Assembly: GCA_014728295.1 (NCBI GenBank)
Contig: WJLW01000105.1
Location: 32,571 to 96,570, forward strand
Direction of reading: 5' to 3'
From: Chitinivibrionales bacterium
Lineage (GTDB): Bacteria; Fibrobacterota; Chitinivibrionia; Chitinivibrionales; WJKA01
Length of the DNA: 64,000 nt
Program-made: the position numbers and the translations under genes
The notes under the pieces: generated by a model
Databases searched by the model: none
What the model was told of the DNA's origin: nothing
What the model saw: the letters and a program-made list of their open reading frames with translations, nothing else
Part shown: in pieces, positions 8,765 to 17,788 of the stretch
How positions within the stretch are numbered: the stretch's first letter is position 1
Layout: each line of letters starts with the position of its first letter

Positions 8765-9898
8765 ATGTATATGAATCTTAAAATTCCCATTGCTATTAAA
8801 GTCTTTTTCGGATTCCTGGTCGTTGTTTTTCTGAACATTTTTTATGTTGTACTTGTCTACCAGCTTTCCGATTTGAACGACATTTCTCAGATACAGCGCA
8901 AGCAGGCCGAGATACAACTTGACTTTCTGCGCATCTCGCAAACGCATAAAGAACGCGCCCAGTATTACATTTTCTACAGCTTTTTTCAGCGTGATATCTC
9001 CGCCAACAACATCTTAACCAAAAGTTCGGATATATCAAAAAAGCTGGATTCGCTGACCTGGGAACTCGGTTCCCTGAGCAAACGCGATTCAGTAGTGTCC
9101 CAGTCCGGGGCCTATAATCCCCACCTGCTCGAGCTGATCGAAAAAGTATCAACGGAAGTGAAAAAATATAACCGCAACTATACGCAGGGCTTTAAAAACC
9201 TGGCCGAGCTGAACGAAAAACCTGCGACGGCGCAAAATAAAAAAAGCATCAAAATTACCGAAGAGTTTATCGAAGAATCCGAAAACAAATTTGTTGCAAC
9301 AATTGAAGAAGTCAACCAGATGCTCGACGAGCTGACGCAAAACCGGTTGCAGGACATAGAGAATCGGTTCGACAAAGCGAAGCAGGCAATTATTCTGATT
9401 CTGTTTGTGCTCTCTTCCTTTGCCATGATATTCGCATTTGTCTTCTCACGCTATATCACTAATTCTCTGAGAAAGCTCAAGGAATCGGCATCGTACATTG
9501 GTAAAGGTAATTTTTATTTCAATCCCAGCGGCTATCCAAAGGATGAGATCGGCGACCTGGCCGCCGCATTTTTCGATATGGCCCTTGATCTTAAAAAGGC
9601 ACAGGAGGAACTTGTCAAATCCAAGCGCCTGGCGGCTATTGGCGAAGTCGTAGCCTCTGTCAACCATGAAATAAACAACCCGCTCATGATCATCTCCGGC
9701 AATGCCCAGTTTCTGGAAATGTCAATGGAAAATTATCCCCAGGATATCAAGGAGCGCGTGCGTACGATTCTGGAAGAGACCGAACGAATCTCACAAGTAA
9801 CCCGCAAGCTGCGTGAAATCCGCAATCCGGTAGTGGAAGATTATACCTCCAGTGGAGAGCAAATGATTAACCTGGATAAATCTTCCGGTGAAGCTTAA
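8765..9898 (+). CDS. Membrane histidine-kinase-like protein lacking the ATPase domain
   Basis: 377 residues. A transmembrane helix spans about 10-32, a long helical periplasmic region follows, a second helix spans about 208-228, then HAMP (about 229-282) and a HisKA dimerisation helix with His301 in NHEINNPLMIISGN. The frame stops soon after the second HisKA helix, and no N, G1 or G2 box of a HATPase_c domain is present. The stop is followed at once by the next start (TAA then ATG at 9899), so the short form is a real gene end and not a visible frameshift. It may be phosphorylated in trans, act as a signalling adaptor, or be a decayed kinase. Confidence 0.75.
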   Translation: MYMNLKIPIAIKVFFGFLVVVFLNIFYVVLVYQLSDLNDISQIQRKQAEIQLDFLRISQTHKERAQYYIFYSFFQRDISANNILTKSSDISKKLDSLTWELGSLSKRDSVVSQSGAYNPHLLELIEKVSTEVKKYNRNYTQGFKNLAELNEKPATAQNKKSIKITEEFIEESENKFVATIEEVNQMLDELTQNRLQDIENRFDKAKQAIILILFVLSSFAMIFAFVFSRYITNSLRKLKESASYIGKGNFYFNPSGYPKDEIGDLAAAFFDMALDLKKAQEELVKSKRLAAIGEVVASVNHEINNPLMIISGNAQFLEMSMENYPQDIKERVRTILEETERISQVTRKLREIRNPVVEDYTSSGEQMINLDKSSGEA

Positions 9899-10474
9899 AT
9901 GATACGAACGAATCTCCACAGATATATTCTACCGGCAATTGCCGCGGCGCTGCTGTGGCTGCAATGTGCGGGTACACTCATGACGGTAAACGAGCGCATG
10001 CTGGCCAGTGCCGATTCGCTCTTTTACAATGGCGACTACACCAACGCCAAACGTACGTATGCAAAATTGCGCTCCTCGTTTCCCAATACCCCGCAGGCCG
10101 AAGAAGCACAGTACAAACTTGGCTATATCAACATCTACTACAAAAACCATTTCGGTGATCGCGAAGAGGCTATCAAAGAATTCAATCGCTACCAGTCGAA
10201 ATACCCCAATGGCGACTACATCGAGGAAGTCAATAACTGGCTTAACATCATCCTGGCAATTACCGATTATGAAGAGGGTTACTATTCCAGCGTAAAGACG
10301 GCGGATACGTTGCTCAACAGAAAAAAAGATTTTGAAAAGACATCCGATTTTCTCAAAAAAGAATATCAACGCTGCAATGCAGCCAGAGATTCTCTGGCCA
10401 AGGAGCTTGATACCATAAAGCATAAGCTGAGTGCTTACGAAGAAATTATTGACAAACTTCACAAAGAACCTTAG
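9899..10474 (+). CDS. TPR lipoprotein, BamD/CpoB-like
   Basis: 191 residues. The signal sequence ends in LWLQC (lipobox, Cys about residue 23). Two or three TPR-type repeats follow (SADSLFYNGDYTNAKRTYAK, AEEAQYKLGYINIYY, EEAIKEFNRYQSKYPNGDY), the pattern of BamD and of CpoB/YbgF outer-membrane lipoproteins. The C-terminal third is a coiled coil (RDSLAKELDTIKHKLSAYEE). At 191 residues it is shorter than typical BamD. The gene abuts the preceding kinase-like gene with no gap and lies 10 nt before proB. A role in envelope assembly or as a partner of the kinase-like protein is inferred. Confidence 0.7.
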   Translation: MIRTNLHRYILPAIAAALLWLQCAGTLMTVNERMLASADSLFYNGDYTNAKRTYAKLRSSFPNTPQAEEAQYKLGYINIYYKNHFGDREEAIKEFNRYQSKYPNGDYIEEVNNWLNIILAITDYEEGYYSSVKTADTLLNRKKDFEKTSDFLKKEYQRCNAARDSLAKELDTIKHKLSAYEEIIDKLHKEP

Positions 10475-10484
10475 CTCCCCACCC

Positions 10485-11606
10485 ATGCGCCTTCGCACCA
10501 ACCTTTCCCCATTTTCCACCCTGGTAGTAAAAATTGGCAGTCGCATACTTGCGCCCGAAGGCGCAGAGTTGCCTTTGCAGCGCATCAGGAGCCTGGTTGA
10601 CGATGTCGTTGCGTTGAAACGTCAGGGCGTGCGGGTAGTTCTGGTATCATCGGGAGCAATTGCGCACGGCATGGCAGTTCTGGGATTTGCCAGAAGACCA
10701 TTCGACATCCCGCTGCAGCAGGCCTGCGCAAGCATCGGTCAGTTCAAGCTGATGCGCACCTACGAATCGTATTTCGAAGCGCACGACATTCACATCGGCC
10801 AAGTATTGCTGAGCTGGGACGATTTGCATAACAAAACGCGCTATCTCAACCTGCGCAATACCTTATTTACCCTGCTTGAATGCGGAGCCGTCCCAATTGT
10901 CAATGAGAATGATTCCGTCGGCATCGAGGAAATCAAGTTCGGCGACAACGATACCCTGGGCGCGCAAATCGCAATGGTAGCGCAAGCTGAGGTGTACCTG
11001 ATCCTGACCGATGTCGACGGCCTGTTTGCCGGCAATCCTCACACCGATTCTGGGGCCCGGCACATTGCCGAGGCGCCGAAAATAACCCGCGAACTCAAGG
11101 CTCTGGCTTCGGGTACCGGTTCTGCGGTCGGCACCGGTGGTATGATCACCAAATTAAAGGCCGCCGATATCGTCACGCGCGCCGGTATGATTGCGCTCAT
11201 CGGCAACGGCATTGACGGCGGCATTCTATCCAGCATCACCCGGGAAAACAAGAGCACCATTTTTCTGCCGCAACGCAGGAAGATGAATGCCCGCGATCAG
11301 TGGATCGCATTCACCGGCAAATCAAAAGGAACGCTGCACATTGACGCCGGCGCCTGCTCAGCCATTCTCGACAAAGGTAAAAGCCTGCTTCCTGCGGGTA
11401 TATGCAAAATAGCGGGTACCTTTAAAACAGGCGATACGGTCGAGATCGCAGGCAGTCAAGGCGCCGTTATTGCCAGAGGCTTGACAAATTATAGCTCAGG
11501 TGAAATCGAGCTCATCCGTGGCTACCGCACCGCCGATATCGAAAGCAAGCTGGGCTATAAAAGCTTTGACGAAGTAATTCACCGCAACAATATGGTCCTG
11601 CTGTAA
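10485..11606 (+). CDS. proB: Glutamate 5-kinase
   Basis: 373 residues from the ATG at 10485; an earlier in-frame start at 10431 would overlap the previous gene. ProB phosphorylates L-glutamate with ATP, the first step of proline synthesis. The amino acid kinase domain is clear: TLVVKIGSRIL near the start, VRVVLVSSGAIAHGM, the substrate loop IVNENDSVG, and DNDTLGAQIA and ILTDVDGLF. The last 90 or so residues (from about 285) form the PUA domain seen in long-form ProB, with AGICKIAGTFKTGDTVEI. proA follows 97 nt downstream, so the proline pathway genes are together. Confidence 0.95.
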   Translation: MRLRTNLSPFSTLVVKIGSRILAPEGAELPLQRIRSLVDDVVALKRQGVRVVLVSSGAIAHGMAVLGFARRPFDIPLQQACASIGQFKLMRTYESYFEAHDIHIGQVLLSWDDLHNKTRYLNLRNTLFTLLECGAVPIVNENDSVGIEEIKFGDNDTLGAQIAMVAQAEVYLILTDVDGLFAGNPHTDSGARHIAEAPKITRELKALASGTGSAVGTGGMITKLKAADIVTRAGMIALIGNGIDGGILSSITRENKSTIFLPQRRKMNARDQWIAFTGKSKGTLHIDAGACSAILDKGKSLLPAGICKIAGTFKTGDTVEIAGSQGAVIARGLTNYSSGEIELIRGYRTADIESKLGYKSFDEVIHRNNMVLL

Positions 11607-11703
11607 CGTGATTCATGTATTTTTCAGCATGGTTTGCCCAGACATCCCGGCAAGAGCACCTGAATCAGCGTTTCCCGGACCAGGCTCAAGAAAGTAGTAG
11701 TAT

Positions 11704-12966
11704 ATGCCCCAGTCAACAAGCAAATTAGTCGACAAACTCACCAGAGACGCCCGCAGAGCAGGGCGTGAGCTTAATCGCGTCTCTCCCGCAAAAATTACCA
11801 GAGCGCTTAACGAAATGGCAAAGCTGCTGCGACAGGAAAAAACCGCTTTGCAAACGGTGAACAAACGGGATCTGGAGGCAGGCCGCAAACGCGGTCTTTC
11901 GCCGGCAATGCTCGACCGCCTTACCCTTGCGGACAAAACGATTGCCGCAATGATTGACGGAATCTGTGTCGTTGCCGCCCTGCAATCTCCTGTCGGGAAG
12001 ACATTTGACCGCCGCACGCGTCCCAACGGACTCAACATCTATAAAGTCAGGGCCCCCATCGGCGTGATCGGTATCATTTACGAATCGCGTCCCAATGTTA
12101 CGGTCGATGCCGCGGCAATCTGCTTGAAATCGCACAATGCCGTTATTCTGCGCGGCGGCTCCGAAGCGATCCATTCCAACAAGGCACTGGCTGCATTGTT
12201 TCAAAAGGCCCTGAGCAAAACCGGCCTTCCCCGGGCAGCAGTGCAACTGGTTCCCTCCACCGAACGGCAGGCGATCAACGAACTACTCACCCGCAACAGC
12301 GAAGTCGACCTGATCATTCCACGCGGCGGAGAAGGACTCATCAACACCGTAGTGCACAAGTCAACAATCCCGGTGATCAAGCATTACAAGGGAGTCTGTC
12401 ACGTGTATATCTCACGCAAGGCCGATATGAGCATTGCCGTTCCGATCGCCGTCAATGCCAAAGTGCAGCGGCCGGGCGTATGCAATGCCATGGAAACGCT
12501 GCTCATAGATTCCCGCCTGTCAAAATCAAAGAAACGCCGGATTATCCAGGCCCTGCTGGACAATGGCGCACAGCTTTGCGGCAATACAGCGATCAGATCG
12601 CTTGACAAGCGCATCAAAGCGGCAAGACGGGCCGACTGGGAAGCCGAATATCTCGATCTGCGTCTGGCCGTCAGAGAAGTTTCCGGCGTAGATGAAGCAA
12701 TCGAGCACATTAACACCTACGGTTCCCATCATACCGAATCGATAGTCTCAACCTCGGCCCGCGAAATTCAGGCTTTCATGTCCATGACCGACTCATCGTC
12801 GCTCATCGTCAATGCCAGTACCCGATTCTCAGACGGGGGAGAATACGGCATGGGATGCGAAATCGGCATATCAACAGACAAGCTCCATGCTCGCGGACCC
12901 ATGGGCGTCGAAGACCTGACGACGTACAAGTGGATTGTCGAAGGCGCCGGACAGATCAGAGAGTAA
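11704..12966 (+). CDS. proA: Gamma-glutamyl phosphate reductase
   Basis: 420 residues, the usual ProA length. It reduces gamma-glutamyl phosphate to glutamate 5-semialdehyde with NADPH, the second step of proline synthesis. Family hallmarks are APIGVIGIIYESRPNVT, LKSHNAVILRGGSEA, LIIPRGGEGLI, and the catalytic cysteine Cys260 in RPGVCNAMETLL, with the C-terminal GPMGVEDLTTYKW. It follows proB, and the alanine racemase gene starts 3 nt after its stop, so the three genes are probably one transcript. Confidence 0.96.
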   Translation: MPQSTSKLVDKLTRDARRAGRELNRVSPAKITRALNEMAKLLRQEKTALQTVNKRDLEAGRKRGLSPAMLDRLTLADKTIAAMIDGICVVAALQSPVGKTFDRRTRPNGLNIYKVRAPIGVIGIIYESRPNVTVDAAAICLKSHNAVILRGGSEAIHSNKALAALFQKALSKTGLPRAAVQLVPSTERQAINELLTRNSEVDLIIPRGGEGLINTVVHKSTIPVIKHYKGVCHVYISRKADMSIAVPIAVNAKVQRPGVCNAMETLLIDSRLSKSKKRRIIQALLDNGAQLCGNTAIRSLDKRIKAARRADWEAEYLDLRLAVREVSGVDEAIEHINTYGSHHTESIVSTSAREIQAFMSMTDSSSLIVNASTRFSDGGEYGMGCEIGISTDKLHARGPMGVEDLTTYKWIVEGAGQIRE

Positions 12967-12969
12967 GCT

Positions 12970-14124
12970 ATGCCTATGCCTATGCATGATGCACCCGAAC
13001 TTGACATTCACATCGATGCGCTGCTTCACAATCTGCATGAGATACGCCGGGCATGCAACGGCGACAACGGCGTTATGGCGGTTGTCAAAGATTGTGCTTA
13101 TGGTCTGGGGGCAATTCCCATTGCCCGGGCACTCGAGCGGGAAGGTGTCGACTGGTTTGCCGTGGCGCGCACCGCCGAGGCCCGCGATCTGCGCTCGCGC
13201 GGCATCATGCAGCCTGTCCTGATACTCGGCGAAGCATCGGATGAAGACCTCGCCTGGGGGTACAATCAGAAAATCGATTTTGCGCTCAACAGCATTACCT
13301 CGCTGCGTCGTGTACTTGCCGCACAGAAACAAATGCGCGCTCACCTCAATATCAATACCGGCATGAATCGCATGGGCGTTGACTTAAGCGAAGTCGTCGA
13401 AATCATCGACCTGTTCAAGGCAAATCCCCGCATCTCCCTGACTGGTCTGTTCACCCACTTCGCCTCTGCCGATGTGCCCGAAACAACCAGTATCGCCAGA
13501 CAGCATGCCTGTTTCACTGATGCAATTGAGGTGCTGCAGGACAACGAATTCGAACCCCAAACGGTGCATCTTGCCAACAGCGCCGCCGCACTGCGACATT
13601 CGGCCGATTTCGGCGCCATGATCAGACCGGGCATTGCGCTGTACGGCTGCAATCCGGACCCACGGCAAGATTTCGGCGTGTCGCTCGAATCCGCTGTTAC
13701 GCTGAAAGCACCGGTCGTTCGCATTGACAATGTCTCCGCCGGCACCCCGATCGGCTACGGGGGAACCTATGTCACCGGAAACGATACCGGAATCGCAACA
13801 ATTGCGGCGGGTTACGCACACGGCATTCCGCGGCTGTTAAGCAATAAAGGCAGTGTGCTCATCGAAGGCAGGCGATACCCGATTGCGGGCAGAGTCTCGA
13901 TGGATTTTATCATGGCCGACATCGGACCGGGAAATAACATCTCACCGGGCGCCGAAGCGGTGATTATCGGCCGTCAACTCAACGAATGCATTCCCGTCGA
14001 TCACATCGCGGCATTATGCAAGACAATCGGCTATGAAATTCTGTGCGGTCTCAGCACTACTATGCATCGCAGATATCTGGAGGGCGATCGGGTTGTTTCT
14101 GAGATATCACCATCTTTTTTTTAG
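12970..14124 (+). CDS. alr: Alanine racemase
   Basis: 384 residues. A PLP-dependent fold III enzyme making D-alanine for peptidoglycan. The PLP lysine is Lys40 in MAVVKDCAYG; most Alr proteins have KANAYG here. The second catalytic base is the Tyr of PIGYGGTY, and the family signatures AAGYAHGIPR and GRVSMDFIMADI are present. NTGMNRMG and GLFTHFASAD are the usual barrel loops. The gene starts 3 nt after proA. The KDC variant is noted because it is outside the commonest consensus, but the whole length and motif order are otherwise those of Alr. Confidence 0.93.
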   Translation: MPMPMHDAPELDIHIDALLHNLHEIRRACNGDNGVMAVVKDCAYGLGAIPIARALEREGVDWFAVARTAEARDLRSRGIMQPVLILGEASDEDLAWGYNQKIDFALNSITSLRRVLAAQKQMRAHLNINTGMNRMGVDLSEVVEIIDLFKANPRISLTGLFTHFASADVPETTSIARQHACFTDAIEVLQDNEFEPQTVHLANSAAALRHSADFGAMIRPGIALYGCNPDPRQDFGVSLESAVTLKAPVVRIDNVSAGTPIGYGGTYVTGNDTGIATIAAGYAHGIPRLLSNKGSVLIEGRRYPIAGRVSMDFIMADIGPGNNISPGAEAVIIGRQLNECIPVDHIAALCKTIGYEILCGLSTTMHRRYLEGDRVVSEISPSFF

Positions 14125-14132
14125 CAGCTTCC

Positions 14133-14573
14133 ATGATACACACACCTGGTGAACACAAAGAAGAAACCGCTACCATCGTGCGCATCGACGCTACAACGAT
14201 CTGGCTGACGACTGAACCAGTTTGTGTTCGGAACAAGGGCTGTCATGGCTGTCATCTCTGCGACACACGCCCGCAACAGATTCTGCTGAGCGTGACTACA
14301 CCCGAAGCCGGGAACTACCTGCAAGGCGAATCGGTGCGCATTGCGCGATACATTCCCAACCAGGGAATTGTTGCCTTGTTGCTTTTTGGTACCCCCCTGC
14401 TCTTTGCCGTTTTCATGCAGATGATCTGGTACTCACTGGCGCCCGGACACGCCCAGTCGCCACTGGGTATTGCCACCACATTGGCGGCACTCGCCGGCGG
14501 CTTTTTTGCCGGTTGGCTGGCGGATAAGCTATTTGTACGCAAATATCCGGTGCAAATTATCGCTGAGCAATAA
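14133..14573 (+). CDS. RseC/MucC-family membrane protein
   Basis: 146 residues. The N-terminal half has a cysteine cluster, CVRNKGCHGCHLC, the usual mark of RseC-family proteins, and the second half has two transmembrane helices (about 79-102 and 109-132) followed by a short basic tail. RseC proteins act at the inner membrane in SoxR reduction or envelope stress control and often sit near rnf or rpoE genes; neither is visible here. It begins 8 nt after alr. The family call rests on Cys spacing plus topology; the cellular role is uncertain. Confidence 0.7.
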   Translation: MIHTPGEHKEETATIVRIDATTIWLTTEPVCVRNKGCHGCHLCDTRPQQILLSVTTPEAGNYLQGESVRIARYIPNQGIVALLLFGTPLLFAVFMQMIWYSLAPGHAQSPLGIATTLAALAGGFFAGWLADKLFVRKYPVQIIAEQ

Positions 14574-14701
14574 TCGGCGGGCGCTCCGGGGTTCTCCGGA
14601 TTTCCGCCTCGCTTCGGGAGATATCATTTCGAGGAGGAGGGAACCTCAGGTGAGGCTGGGGCGAATCGTTCGGAAAGCACGGGAGAGGGCGAAGGAGCGG
14701 A

Positions 14702-16300
14702 GTGAAACAGCATATGGACGAATGGCTTGATTTACCGGATCTGATTGACCGAGTGCATGATTACCTCGAGATGGGGCTCTATGATGCAGCAGTGAAGCTG
14801 CTCGAGCACTATCAGGAAATGTATCCCGGAGAAGTCGAAATGCTGCAATTGTTCGGCCGGGTACATTCCGAAACCGGAGAGCCGCGCAAGGCACTCCCCT
14901 ATCTAAAAAAAGCACTCAAACTCGAAAAAGCAAATATCGAAACCTTGCTCAGTCTCTTTTTTGTCTATACGCAGCTTGACCAACTGGCAAAAGCACGCGC
15001 GTTTCTCGTACGGGCCGAAAAAATCGATCCCGAGCATGAATTGGTGATCAGCTCATATATCTGGTACTACAATGAAACCAGCCAATACGAAACTGCGCTG
15101 ATCTATTTCAAAAAAGCGGAAGATTTTCATATTGACAACCCGGAAGTTTACCACAATGCCGGTATTGCCTTTCAGCGGCTGGGGCACTTGAATCGATCGA
15201 AACTCTGCTTCAAAACCGCACTGGAGCTGAATCCTTCCTTTGATGAGAGTCGTGATTTTCTCGCGGATGTGCACATCATGCAGGGCCATCCGGAAAAAAG
15301 CATTGATTTATACCGCATGCACCTGCAGACTTCGCCGAAAAACATCCGCAGCCTTTCGCGTCTGGTGTTTTGCCTGTGTCAATCAGAACGGATGGATGAA
15401 GCCGGAGAAGCAGCCAGGAACATCATCGAGCTGTATCCCAACTCAGCCGTGGGCTATGTCGATCTCGCCTATGTGCAAACCAACGAAAACCAGCATGATG
15501 CCGCGCTTGAAAGCATCAAACGCGCCCTGGATGTATCCCCCTACGATGCAGAAGCTCTGCGCCTCAAGGGCATCATCCATTCCGAAAAGGGAAACGAACT
15601 GGTGGCCGAGGACTCCTTCAAATCGGCTCTTTCCGCAGACCGCGACAATGCAGAAATCATGCGGGATTACTATCATCACCTCCGATCGGTCAAAAAATAC
15701 GGCGAAATGGAAAAACTGGTACGCCAGGTTATCAAACAGGAGTACCCCTATTGCAATGAGGACCTCTGGTTTCTGGCCGATTATCATCGTGAGCAGGGAC
15801 GAAACAAACGGGCTTTTCAATTTTTGCGTAAAGCATACCAGCTCATGCCTTCCGATATCGACCTGCTGCCCCCCATGATCGACATATTACTTGACGAAGG
15901 CCATTCAGCATATATCGCTCCGTTTTTCCTGCGCTATATCGAAAAAACCGGGTGGAATGAAGTTATGCAGGATTTTGCGCGCCATAAACGCCTGCGGGGC
16001 AAATGGGCGCAGGAAGGACTGCGAATGTTTCGCTATTTCGGACAAAATCCTGCCGAATATCGCACCTTTGTATTTGCCAGCTATGTCAAAAAGTATCTCC
16101 TGTTTTTCTCACCGGTGATTCTGGGCGGAGTGGCATTGATCGGCTTTGTGTTTTCGCATCTTGCCGGCATACCCGTCTTGCTCTGCATCCTGGCTGGCGC
16201 ACTGGCCGGTTGGCTTGCCGGCAGCTATATCAGATTCAACAGGCGAAATGCAGCAACCAGGCGTTCATCAATCCCCCCGCAACAACCAAAACGCACCTAA
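14702..16300 (+). CDS. Tetratricopeptide-repeat protein with C-terminal membrane anchor
   Basis: 532 residues from a GTG at 14702, which has AGGAG at 14693-14697; an ATG at 14714 is the alternative. About ten TPR units are visible from residue 20 to 400, for example AVKLLEHYQEMYPGEVEMLQ, ALIYFKKAEDFHIDNPEVYH and ALESIKRALDVSPYDAEALR. Near the C-terminus two close hydrophobic helices (about 462-485 and 488-508) make a membrane hairpin, followed by a basic tail. TPR proteins are scaffolds, so the partner cannot be named. A 128-nt spacer containing a CCTCA-GG-TGAGG hairpin (14644-14655) separates it from the RseC-like gene. Confidence 0.8.
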   Translation: MKQHMDEWLDLPDLIDRVHDYLEMGLYDAAVKLLEHYQEMYPGEVEMLQLFGRVHSETGEPRKALPYLKKALKLEKANIETLLSLFFVYTQLDQLAKARAFLVRAEKIDPEHELVISSYIWYYNETSQYETALIYFKKAEDFHIDNPEVYHNAGIAFQRLGHLNRSKLCFKTALELNPSFDESRDFLADVHIMQGHPEKSIDLYRMHLQTSPKNIRSLSRLVFCLCQSERMDEAGEAARNIIELYPNSAVGYVDLAYVQTNENQHDAALESIKRALDVSPYDAEALRLKGIIHSEKGNELVAEDSFKSALSADRDNAEIMRDYYHHLRSVKKYGEMEKLVRQVIKQEYPYCNEDLWFLADYHREQGRNKRAFQFLRKAYQLMPSDIDLLPPMIDILLDEGHSAYIAPFFLRYIEKTGWNEVMQDFARHKRLRGKWAQEGLRMFRYFGQNPAEYRTFVFASYVKKYLLFFSPVILGGVALIGFVFSHLAGIPVLLCILAGALAGWLAGSYIRFNRRNAATRRSSIPPQQPKRT

Positions 16301-16373
16301 ACGGAGACGATTTGTCCCACAGCAAGATTTCCTTGCGTTTGTATAACGATTGCGCTCATTTATTTGCGATGTA

Positions 16374-16403
16374 TTAGCAATCCAGCCGTCAATTTTGTAT
16401 ATT
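16374..16403 (+). promoter_or_regulatory. Weak candidate promoter for tRNA-Pro
   Basis: TTAGCA at 16374-16379 and TATATT at 16398-16403 are 18 nt apart, about 74 nt upstream of the tRNA. The -10 is good and the -35 is poor (4 of 6 to consensus). Nothing else is recognised in 16301-16476. Confidence 0.3.
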
Positions 16404-16476
16404 TCACACACCGTGCAGTGAGGTGTAGCGCCCCGCTATGCGGAAGCAGCCCACAGGTTCAGACCGTGAATACTAT

Positions 16477-16550
<74 letters not shown>

Positions 16551-16560
16551 TTATCCAATA

Positions 16561-16590
16561 AAAAAGCCCTGCAAAACGCAGGGCTTTTTT
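16561..16590 (+). terminator. Rho-independent terminator after tRNA-Pro
   Basis: AAGCCCTGC and GCAGGGCTT pair around an AAAAC loop and are followed directly by a T run, 10 nt after the tRNA. The A run before the stem makes it potentially bidirectional, so it could also serve readthrough from the minus strand. Confidence 0.9.
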
Positions 16591-16680
16591 ATTGTGCAGC
16601 GTCGTACATGCAGTAAAGGCAGGGCCGCGTTTTGCGGGAGCCAAAACAGACCGCGCCGCCGCACTGTCCGCTCTGCGCAT

Positions 16681-17613
16681 TCACGCCGCCAGTCTATTCA
16701 TTGGAAATGAATAGCAAACACCCGTCATCTCCTCCGAAATCTGCCATAATTTTTGTGCATCCTCACAATTGCGGGCTCGTTCGCCGACCATTGCTCTGGC
16801 GGGACTGCCGCGCATTTCCATAAATCCGTCGGGCCCGTAAAATTCCCCACCCTTGACATTCGATGACGTCGCAGCAAAGAGAGCCGGGAGTGCGCCTTGT
16901 GCGCCACTCTGAGCAAGATAGGGATTGAGATAGCCGAAAAATCCGGTATGCCGCTGCAAATTTGTCTTGGCCCAGCCCGGATGCGCCGCAATCGAGATTG
17001 TCGAACTCAATGCCCTGCTTAGACGTCGCTGCAGTTCAAAAGCAAACAGCAAATTCGCCAGCTTGCTCTGACCGTAAGCAAGCCACTTGTTATAGTTCGT
17101 CCGCTTGTTCAATGAATCGAACTTTAAGGGGCACAGGGTATTCATGGCGCTGGACATGGTAACAATGCGGGAATCGAGGTTGCTGCAAATGAGCTCCAGC
17201 AGAAGCCCCGTCAATGCAAAGTGACCGAGATGATTCGTACCGAACTGCAGCTCAAAACCATCCTTTGTGCGCGTATACGGTGTAGCCATGACACCGGCAT
17301 TATTGAAAAGCAGATCAAGACGCGTGTACATGCTTCTCACGCCTTGCACAAAGCACCTGACCGATTCCAGGGAAGCAAGATTCAGCTCCATGATGTTAAT
17401 ACAGGCATCATGATAATATGAACGGATAGATTTTGCCGCCTGTTGACCTTTCGAAAAACTGCGGCACGCCATGATGACATTTGCTTTCTTGCCGGCAAAA
17501 AACTTTGCTATCTCGTAGCCCAAGCCGCTGTTTGATCCCGTCACCAGTATGTTCTTTCCCGCATAGTCGGCCATGGCGGCCGCTGACCACTGTGTTCCTG
17601 CAGCGTAATTCAT
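16681..17613 (-). CDS. Short-chain dehydrogenase/reductase
   Basis: 310 residues from the ATG at 17613, which has GAGGA just upstream; a longer frame begins at 17673 without such a site. It is a classical SDR of the retinol-dehydrogenase/WWOX-like type: cofactor loop TGSNSGLG at 25-32, NNAGVMATP, a Ser in VTMSSAMN, and the catalytic YGQSK. Asn-Ser-Tyr-Lys are all present, so an active NAD(P)-dependent oxidoreductase is expected. The substrate cannot be told. It is transcribed towards the tRNA-Pro and has no obvious operon partner. Confidence 0.85.
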   Translation of the reverse strand: MNYAAGTQWSAAAMADYAGKNILVTGSNSGLGYEIAKFFAGKKANVIMACRSFSKGQQAAKSIRSYYHDACINIMELNLASLESVRCFVQGVRSMYTRLDLLFNNAGVMATPYTRTKDGFELQFGTNHLGHFALTGLLLELICSNLDSRIVTMSSAMNTLCPLKFDSLNKRTNYNKWLAYGQSKLANLLFAFELQRRLSRALSSTISIAAHPGWAKTNLQRHTGFFGYLNPYLAQSGAQGALPALFAATSSNVKGGEFYGPDGFMEMRGSPARAMVGERARNCEDAQKLWQISEEMTGVCYSFPMNRLAA

Positions 17614-17788
17614 CGATTCCTCGCTTCGGCAACTAAGGTGAATGGATTGTGTCATAGGCGGCAGCAAGCACAAATCAAGCGTTTTCTCGATTTATGCGCC
17701 GTTATAGTATATCGCGGGAAAAAAATTTGCGCAAGACGCAATGCATGAAAAAATTTACAAAAGCCATTCCATTCGACCGGAGCAGCAG

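Noticed and set aside
10431..10484. Longer N-terminus for proB
   Set aside because: It would overlap the preceding gene by 44 nt and adds residues that are not part of the kinase fold.
14574..14701. G-rich spacer with hairpins before the TPR gene, considered as a repeat family
   Set aside because: Only one small hairpin is clear and no second copy was noticed in the window.
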